Source of the DNA: a virus
Strand: one strand, 5' to 3'
DNA: 24,074 nt
Virus record (IMG/VR): IMGVR_UViG_3300026285_000005
Location: 1 to 24,074 of that record
Part shown: one piece after another, positions 11,887 to 17,964 of the stretch
Layout of the letters: each line of letters opens with the position of its first letter
Numbering within the stretch: position 1 is the stretch's first letter
Translations under genes and position numbers: made by a program
The notes under the pieces: generated by a model
Told to the model about the DNA's origin: nothing
Database searches by the model: none
Seen by the model: only the letters and a program-made list of their open reading frames with translations

Positions 11887-12068
11887 TGCGTAAAAGCCCC
11901 AAAGGTAGAGTTAAGCATATTGGATTTGAAGCAGCCGCTGAACATGCTGCTGCGGGTGCTGGTGTTAGTTTAGAACGTGGTAAAGCTATAATTGCTGCTG
12001 GCGCGAGGAAAGCTTCTACTGGTGCGAAGAAAGCAAATCCACGTCTTAAGAAAGTTCACGGTGCGTAA
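11886..12068 (+). CDS. Small basic conserved phage protein
   Basis: This gene encodes 60 residues from ATG 11886. It begins MRKSPKGRVKHIGF and has an alanine-rich helix (EAAAEHAAAGAGVS), then KAIIAAGARKASTGAKKANP and RLKKVHGA. Short basic proteins with an A-I-I-A-x-G-A-R-K-A-S stretch ending NPRLKKV are frequent near phage head genes; I recognise the pattern but no assigned function. The strong positive charge suggests DNA or RNA contact inside the head. It is coupled by one-base overlaps to both neighbours. Confidence 0.7.
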   Translation: MRKSPKGRVKHIGFEAAAEHAAAGAGVSLERGKAIIAAGARKASTGAKKANPRLKKVHGA

Positions 12069-12229
12069 TGGATACATCTTATAAATTTGGTGTCCTTCCA
12101 GGTGAAGGAGTGAATACAGGAGGTCGTCGTAAGTCTCCTCGCAGTCGTATCCGAACTGCACCTAAATATAATTATCCCAAATTTAAAGGTAAAATAAAGT
12201 ACCCGAAAGCAAGGAAATCTCGTGACTAA
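12068..12229 (+). CDS. 53-residue very basic protein
   Basis: The frame begins at ATG 12068, sharing an A with the preceding TAA, and ends at TAA 12227-12229. It reads MDTSYKFGVLPGEGVNTGGR, then RKSPRSRIRTAPKYNYPKF and KGKIKYPKARKSRD. Lysine, arginine and proline dominate, and no fold is obvious. It could be a nucleic-acid-coating peptide. Its end overlaps the GTG start of the next gene by 8 bases, and that gene's ribosome site (AAGGAA) lies inside it. The support is perfect operon packing; the function is unknown. Confidence 0.6.
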   Translation: MDTSYKFGVLPGEGVNTGGRRKSPRSRIRTAPKYNYPKFKGKIKYPKARKSRD

Positions 12230-12656
12230 AGCAGAAATTAAACTTAATAAAATTAAGTCTCGTGAACATTATCACATGAATTTGCTATCTGAAGTTCTTG
12301 ATCCTAATGTTTTACATCAACGAGTTCCGCGTCTTGAAGAAGTAGCAGAAGCACGAATTGCTCATAAGAATAAATTTAATACTATTCAGAAACTTGGTCA
12401 ACTAGGAACAACTGGATTTAATGAAGATAGAAGTCTTCAATATATCGCACAGATTGATCAAGCTGTATGGAGTGCGGTGGTTTCTGTATTCTCTCGATAT
12501 GATCCTGAGACTGGTAAATTAATGGATGATGGACTTCTTTATAAAACTGATCCAGTTGATGGTCATGTTAAACTTAATCGTGATTTCTTTTTTGCTCTCT
12601 TATCGGGACCACTCAAGAACTATGATATGCGTGGTAAAACAAGTATAATGGTTTAG
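12222..12656 (+). CDS. Unknown 144-residue protein of the head region
   Basis: The start is GTG 12222 with AAGGAA seven bases upstream; the first residues are MTKAEIKLNKIKSREHYH. The N-terminal half is helical and charged (NLLSEVLDPNVLHQRVPRLE, then EARIAHKNKFNTIQKLGQL). The second half has a mixed composition (QIDQAVWSAVVSVFSRYDPE, then LNRDFFFALLSGPLKNYDMR). No catalytic motif is seen. It lies between the small basic proteins and the glycosyltransferase. A head or connector role is possible but not shown by sequence. Confidence 0.7.
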   Translation: MTKAEIKLNKIKSREHYHMNLLSEVLDPNVLHQRVPRLEEVAEARIAHKNKFNTIQKLGQLGTTGFNEDRSLQYIAQIDQAVWSAVVSVFSRYDPETGKLMDDGLLYKTDPVDGHVKLNRDFFFALLSGPLKNYDMRGKTSIMV

Positions 12657-12667
12657 AAAGGATTCAA

Positions 12668-13984
12668 ATGGATTGGTATATTTGGGCTACTAATAGAGCA
12701 CGTAATCCTAACGCATGTCAGTATTACAGGATAAATGTTCCGCTTCAACAATTAGAAAAATTACAATACGCATACGGATACGAAGATAAAGGTGAACGTG
12801 GTGATGATGATCTTCGTGCCATGTTAACCTCAGATGTTTGTATATTTTATTCTTTGATGGGGGAGACTGTCTTATATCAATTACAAACCATAAAGAACAT
12901 GAAATCTGGGATTAGAATAGATGGTAAAAGACAGTTTCCCCCTATTGTTATATATGACGTAGATGATAATTCTGATTATGTTCACCCAATGAATCCGACC
13001 TTTTCTTACCTCGGGGTGAGATCATATCCTGATGAAAAATTTCTAGAACCAGGAAATATAATTGAATGGGAAAATCCTGATGGTGAAAGAGAAATTTTAT
13101 GGGAAGATAAGATAACTAAAGACGGTCTTATTCTATTTGATATTGAACGTAATCTCAAAGAACTTAAGATTCGACATGAAATAGTTCGAACCTGTCACGG
13201 AGCTACAGTAACCACCCCACCATTAGCTAATTATTTTCGAGAGGTCATTGGTCAAAAAAATGTCTACGTCTTTCCTAATACAATTATACCAGGGCATTAT
13301 GAACAATTTGATGTTGTTAGAACAGATCATAATGTTCGAATTCTATGGCAAGGATCACAATCACATTATGTAGATTGGTATCCTATGCGTGATGCTCTTA
13401 AAACTGTAAATGATAAATATCCTAATATAACCTGGGTTATATATGGTACTAAATTTAGTTGGATTCACGATATAATTCCCGAAGATAAGATTGAATATCA
13501 TTCTTGGTCGCCTTACCAATCTTATAAACTTCGTAGAGGATTACTTAATATTGATATAAATTTATGTGTACTCTCTGATAATGGATTTAATAGATGTAAA
13601 TCTGCTATCAAATGGTACGAAGGTTCAATTTGGGATAAACCCGAAGCTACGATTGCTGCAAATGTAGCACCTTATTTTGAAATCCAAGATGGAAAAACAG
13701 GATTATTATATAACTCACTTGATGAATTCGTTGAGAAAATGGGTACATTAATTGAAAATGCTGAATTAAGAAAAAGACTTGGTGAAAATGCTAGGAAATG
13801 GGTTCTCAATAATCGAACACCAGAAAAAACAATTCCAGGTTTATTCGAATTTTATAAAGAATTAAAAGATGCTCAGAAGCGTGAATTAGCTCCAATGGTT
13901 AAGATTGGGACTAACGCAGAGTTTAGGAAGCTGACCGCGAGGAAACAGCAGGAGAAAGAATGCCTTCCAGTCCAGGAAATGTAA
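12668..13984 (+). CDS. GT-B-fold glycosyltransferase (GT4-like) within the virion operon
   Basis: This gene encodes 438 residues, predicted to transfer a sugar from a nucleotide-sugar donor. The ATG at 12668 follows AGAAAGGA. The N-terminal domain carries a basic start (NACQYYRINVPLQQL) and IVIYDVDDNSDYVHP (93-107). The C-terminal domain shows VYVFPNTI (199-206), the strand-loop ILWQGSQSHYVDW (225-237), NRCKSAIKWYEGS (308-320) where E318 would contact the donor ribose, and DGKTGLLYNSLDEFVEKM (341-358). It ends with the RKRLGENARKWVL helix typical of GT4-type enzymes. It overlaps the adaptor gene by 25 bp. Nearby virion proteins or the host surface are likely acceptors; DNA modification is less likely because no hypermodification gene is nearby. 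The fold call is strong, the donor and acceptor unknown. Confidence 0.85.
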   Translation: MDWYIWATNRARNPNACQYYRINVPLQQLEKLQYAYGYEDKGERGDDDLRAMLTSDVCIFYSLMGETVLYQLQTIKNMKSGIRIDGKRQFPPIVIYDVDDNSDYVHPMNPTFSYLGVRSYPDEKFLEPGNIIEWENPDGEREILWEDKITKDGLILFDIERNLKELKIRHEIVRTCHGATVTTPPLANYFREVIGQKNVYVFPNTIIPGHYEQFDVVRTDHNVRILWQGSQSHYVDWYPMRDALKTVNDKYPNITWVIYGTKFSWIHDIIPEDKIEYHSWSPYQSYKLRRGLLNIDINLCVLSDNGFNRCKSAIKWYEGSIWDKPEATIAANVAPYFEIQDGKTGLLYNSLDEFVEKMGTLIENAELRKRLGENARKWVLNNRTPEKTIPGLFEFYKELKDAQKRELAPMVKIGTNAEFRKLTARKQQEKECLPVQEM

Positions 13985-14940
13985 ATTTATCTATATCGCG
14001 AACCAACGCGAAATTATATATATCTAGAATTATCGGTGGTGGCGGTACTGGAGACAATATCGCGCTTGCCGAAGAGATATTACTTCGAGCTTTTATTGAT
14101 TGGCAGAATGAAAAAGATTGGGAATTTCTTCTTAAGGATGTTTCTAATAATTTTACTGTTGACAGTTGTGTGACTTCTTCAGGTTTACCAACGATTTCTG
14201 CTCCCGTAACAGCGGCTTTTGATGGAATTAATATAGGAATAACAGTGACGGGTACAGGAATTCCTGCGAGCACTACAATCTTAAGTTATACAAGAGGATC
14301 AGACGGAACGGTTAATCAGATAACTCTATCTAATAATGCAACTGGATCATCGACAGTCACATTAACATTTGGTGGAACTATTCCAGTTCGAATTGGAGTT
14401 CAAGATTATAATCTTCCAACGGATTTCTATAAGCATTATGGTGTTAGATTTACATCTACTCTTAAGTGGCCATTAATGTTTGTTAGACCTCGTGATTGGA
14501 ATCGAATTACTCTAGATCAAACTGTTCAGGGTTCTCCAGAATTATATACTATTTTTAATCCTGTAAGTCCGCTAACTCAGAATAAAGGAGTTTATCGTCT
14601 AAGATTATACAGAATTCCAAGCGCAACAGATACTTTATTAGTACAATATTATCGTAAATTTGATGCGTTAGCTGATCCAATTGATATGGATAGTGTTTAT
14701 CTCTATAAGTTCTTAGATTATTGTCGATCTCTGATACTTAGTGTTAAAAAAGGATTTGATGATCCCGCTTCTTATGCTGCTGAAGCATTTCAAGGACTTC
14801 AAAAAGCTAAGTCTAGTGATGAAGCAGTAACTGAAGATCAAGATGTTCGAATGAAATCTCAAATGGAAATGAATAATGACTTTAGAATGCCTCTCTGGTC
14901 TAATGGTGCATTTACACCATTTCCAGATTACGGCTGGTAA
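13960..14940 (+). CDS. Head-to-tail adaptor protein with an inserted repeat module
   Basis: This gene encodes 326 residues. The ATG at 13960 follows AGGAG-like bases within the end of the glycosyltransferase gene. It has the layout of podovirus adaptors, which bind below the portal. An N-terminal helical part includes IALAEEILLRAFIDWQNEKD and WEFLLKD. Then comes a beta region with YNLPTDFYKHYGVRF, and a helical C-terminus with LYKFLDYCRSLILSVKKGFDD. Between WEFLLKD and YNLP lies an extra segment (about 64-138) with GTGIPASTTILSY, one of five copies of a module also found in the nozzle and fibre. It precedes the nozzle gene by 3 bp. The call comes from order, length and the Y-x-LP-x-D pattern. 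Confidence 0.75.
   Translation: MPSSPGNVNLSISRTNAKLYISRIIGGGGTGDNIALAEEILLRAFIDWQNEKDWEFLLKDVSNNFTVDSCVTSSGLPTISAPVTAAFDGINIGITVTGTGIPASTTILSYTRGSDGTVNQITLSNNATGSSTVTLTFGGTIPVRIGVQDYNLPTDFYKHYGVRFTSTLKWPLMFVRPRDWNRITLDQTVQGSPELYTIFNPVSPLTQNKGVYRLRLYRIPSATDTLLVQYYRKFDALADPIDMDSVYLYKFLDYCRSLILSVKKGFDDPASYAAEAFQGLQKAKSSDEAVTEDQDVRMKSQMEMNNDFRMPLWSNGAFTPFPDYGW
14151..14372 (+). repeat. Module copy 1 (in the adaptor)
   Basis: Residues about 64-138 of the adaptor show the shared pattern: V-D/N-C-x-T-x...G-I-x-V-T-GTGIPAST-T-I-L, then ITLSNNATGSST, then a TLTF end. It is the most diverged copy in its second half (L-S-N-N-A-T in place of I-S-Q-A-A-T). It replaces or extends a loop before the conserved YNLP of the adaptor. 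Confidence 0.7.
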
Positions 14941-14943
14941 CTA

Positions 14944-17900
14944 ATGCCTACACCTATAACTGAATTTTTCAATGGTGGCGTGGTCACAGCCCGACATCCT
15001 GCATTATTAATGCCCGGAGAAGTACAGCAAGCTGATCATTGTGTTTATCGTCTTCATGACACATCTATTCAACGTGCTCCTGGGCGAACTATATATAACT
15101 CAACACCTCTTAGTGCTGGTCTTAAAGGACTTGCTCAATTAACTTTCGATCAGAGAACAGATCAATTAATTGCATGGCCTCAAGGTGATGGTACAAATTC
15201 ATTCTTATATAAGAGTGATTTTACAGCAATTACAGGTGTATTTTCTATTATTACTGGTCCCGGAGTTGTAATTGCTAATACTCATTCTAATACAACTATA
15301 GATGGTGCGCCAGCCGGTTCTTTTACTAATATGATTGTAGGTACAAGAATAACTGGTTCTGGAATTCCAAATGGTACATATGTCACTATAGTCAATTCGG
15401 GTACAGCAATTACTATTTCTCAAGCAGCAACCTCTACATTAACAGGTACAACACTGGCATTTGATGCTGGAATAGCATTATCTTTTCAAGACTTAGGAAC
15501 TGAGACTCTTGATATAATTCAATGGCAAAATAGTTTCTTTGTACTTCCCAAAAATGGAAATGTTGTCCGATTATTTTGGAAACAATTTCCAACTGGAACT
15601 GTACCTGAAACCTTAATTGGTCGGCCAGCTGGTTTATTACCTATTACATCACCACCCACAATTACAGTTCAAAATGGTGCTGGTTGGTCTTCTGTTCTCG
15701 GTAATGGATATTATTGGTTTCTAGTTACTGAAATACTCACATCTGATAATCCTGATGTACCAGATATTGAAGCAGGTTATACGGCTAATGAAGGACGAGC
15801 GGTTGTTGTTCAGATAACTACATATGCTACACAATTTATTAGAATAACATTTCCCACAATTAAGAATGATGGTACCAATGGTACTAATCGTGCTACACAT
15901 TGGGGAATCTATATGTCTTTTATTACGGCAGGAGTAGCTGCTTATTCTGATCCTACGAATATGCCATCTTTAGCGACTTTTCGAAGAATCGCTAAGATGC
16001 CCATCGAGGATACCGTAAGAGATATTAAATTTGATAATACTACTCAAGGAACCAAACTTCCAACTATAGCAGGTGTAGGACCTGATGGATTAGCTCAATT
16101 TTCTAATACAGTTGGATTTTTTGATCGTGGTGGACAAATCGCTAGTGGTGTTTCAGGTTCTGGAACAACGATGGAAGAAGCTCTATCTGGTTTTGGATTT
16201 AGTGCAGGTTCTCCTTATAGCGGCTACAGTATAACTGGAATTAAAGTAACTATTGTAAGTAGTATTGGAAATAATAATACTGCTGGTTATTATTTATGGT
16301 TAGATAATGCTGGTAGTAAATCTAGTAATCGTAATTTTGGTGTTTCTGATCGAACTACTATGTTCGCTAAAGAATGGGGTGGTCAGTTTGATCCTTGGGG
16401 ACAAACGTGGACACCAACAGATATCTCAAATCTCAGAGTTATTGTTCTAAAAGGTTTTTCAGCTGCAGCACAAGTCCTAAAAGTTGATTATATTGAAGTT
16501 ACTGTTTATTATAGTGGTGCATCTCTTGATGTAGGAAGTATAAATCTCGATGGTCCTTACTATCCTATCGTAACTTATCGTTCTCAAGTTGGATTTACCG
16601 TAAATGATACGGCTAATTTTACCATTCCCTCAGCTTCTACTGGAGATATATTTAAAGGATCATTAGTTTTAAATGATGCATCTAATCCTAGTCTTATTCG
16701 TTATTCTATTCCTAATGCTCCTGAGTCTTTTCCCAAACCCTACTTTCTAAAATTTAATTCTAAGAAAAAAGATATTATAACATTTATCCGTAAAGTTGGT
16801 CAAATTTTAATTGTAGGTATGCGTGATTCCATTAAACGTGTTAATTACCTTCCAACTGAGCTTGATATAGAATTTCAACAAGGAATTGCCCATGAAGATG
16901 TTGTTACGGATCATGGAATTGCAGGACCTTTAGCAGCAACTCTATTTGATTTATCTAATAGTGGAGTTGTTCTCGCGTACGCGAGCTATAACGGTTGGTA
17001 TTTTACAGATGGTATTACCGCTAGACCATTAAATCTTGATATTAAACTACAAGACCTTGTTAAATCTACTGCATTAGGTACAAGTGTATTTCGTGTGTAT
17101 CCCCGAGAAAAATGGCTTGTTTTCTTTTATTGCCCAAACGGTGCTACTCATACCAAAAATACACGAGCAATTATCTTTCACTATGCTTCAGATAAAATAA
17201 AAGAAGGTGGCTTTTTACCCGCAACAGGTCCTCTCTCAATTTCAGCGAGATCAGCAGCAGAAGCTCATATCGCGGGCCTTCCTTATCTTCTTACAGGCCA
17301 TCAAACGGATGGTAAAGTTTATGTAGAAGATAGTGGAGATACTCAGGCAGCTAGTTATCAAGTCCATAATGATTCTGATTCTCTAGTAAGTGCTCCTATT
17401 GTTCCTCTAATTCGTACTCGTAAAATATTCGCTTCAGGTTATGCTAGAGATACTGCTGTACAAAGAATTTATATCTTACATCATGCTACAGGAACATCTT
17501 ATACTATATCTTCGACAACTACAATTAGTAGTACCGCAGTCACCTCGGCTGCAGCCTTCACTAATGTTGTTGTTGGAATGAAAGTTCGTAGTACAGGATC
17601 AACGATTCTACCAGATACTATTGTCACTGTTAAAACAGATAATAGTAATATTACGATATCTCAAGCAGCCACAGCTAATGGCACAGAGAATCTGGTATTT
17701 GATGATGGTACACTAACACTAGTGCTTAGAGGTTCCGCTATTGATGAAAATATGGTTGACTTAGCCACTGGCTACCCCTCAACGTTGACTGGTGATCTCT
17801 TAGTTAAAGGACTCGACGATATAAAACAAGGACTTGAACTAAAGATTCAGAAGGTTTTATTACCTTCCGCGAGCACAGCTGATTTAGGACAACAAATGAA

Positions 17901-17964
17901 ATTAAATAACTTCACATATCTTGCCGATGATAGTCTCACTGAAATTAATCGGAGTACACAGTAA
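14944..17964 (+). CDS. Tail nozzle/tail tubular protein B-like, with inserted domains
   Basis: This gene encodes 1006 residues, predicted to form the tapering tube below the adaptor. The N-terminus (FFNGGVVTARHPALLMPGE, then QRAPGRTIYNSTPL) has the F-x-G-G-x-x-T...L...GE...R-x-G pattern seen at the start of nozzle proteins of short-tailed phages. The core contains ITFIRKVGQILIVGMRDSIK and GIAHEDVVTDHGIAGPLA, followed by NGWYFTDGITARPLN. Three extra segments interrupt it: repeat modules at about residues 100-175 and 852-921, and a beta-sandwich-like domain at about 400-525 (with DPWGQTWTPTDI and DYIEVTVYYSG). Its stop overlaps the fibre start (TAATG). No enzymatic motif is seen. The nozzle call is from pattern and order. 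Confidence 0.75.
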   Translation: MPTPITEFFNGGVVTARHPALLMPGEVQQADHCVYRLHDTSIQRAPGRTIYNSTPLSAGLKGLAQLTFDQRTDQLIAWPQGDGTNSFLYKSDFTAITGVFSIITGPGVVIANTHSNTTIDGAPAGSFTNMIVGTRITGSGIPNGTYVTIVNSGTAITISQAATSTLTGTTLAFDAGIALSFQDLGTETLDIIQWQNSFFVLPKNGNVVRLFWKQFPTGTVPETLIGRPAGLLPITSPPTITVQNGAGWSSVLGNGYYWFLVTEILTSDNPDVPDIEAGYTANEGRAVVVQITTYATQFIRITFPTIKNDGTNGTNRATHWGIYMSFITAGVAAYSDPTNMPSLATFRRIAKMPIEDTVRDIKFDNTTQGTKLPTIAGVGPDGLAQFSNTVGFFDRGGQIASGVSGSGTTMEEALSGFGFSAGSPYSGYSITGIKVTIVSSIGNNNTAGYYLWLDNAGSKSSNRNFGVSDRTTMFAKEWGGQFDPWGQTWTPTDISNLRVIVLKGFSAAAQVLKVDYIEVTVYYSGASLDVGSINLDGPYYPIVTYRSQVGFTVNDTANFTIPSASTGDIFKGSLVLNDASNPSLIRYSIPNAPESFPKPYFLKFNSKKKDIITFIRKVGQILIVGMRDSIKRVNYLPTELDIEFQQGIAHEDVVTDHGIAGPLAATLFDLSNSGVVLAYASYNGWYFTDGITARPLNLDIKLQDLVKSTALGTSVFRVYPREKWLVFFYCPNGATHTKNTRAIIFHYASDKIKEGGFLPATGPLSISARSAAEAHIAGLPYLLTGHQTDGKVYVEDSGDTQAASYQVHNDSDSLVSAPIVPLIRTRKIFASGYARDTAVQRIYILHHATGTSYTISSTTTISSTAVTSAAAFTNVVVGMKVRSTGSTILPDTIVTVKTDNSNITISQAATANGTENLVFDDGTLTLVLRGSAIDENMVDLATGYPSTLTGDLLVKGLDDIKQGLELKIQKVLLPSASTADLGQQMKLNNFTYLADDSLTEINRSTQ
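15241..15468 (+). repeat. Module copy 2 (nozzle N-terminal part)
   Basis: About residues 100-175 of the nozzle read VIANTHSNTTIDG, then MIVGTRITGSGIPNGTYVT, then ITISQAATSTLTGTTLAFD. It keeps the three landmarks of the family: the GxGIPxGTxVT turn, the I-T-I-S-Q-A-A-T strand and the L-A-F-D end. Confidence 0.75.
17500..17706 (+). repeat. Module copy 3 (nozzle C-terminal part)
   Basis: About residues 852-921 of the nozzle read STTTISSTAVTSAAAFTNV, then VGMKVRSTGSTILPDTIVT, then NITISQAATANGTENLVFD. Its DNA around 17634-17673 matches copy 5 at about 34 of 40 positions, so these two copies are related at nucleotide level and not only in protein. Confidence 0.75.
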
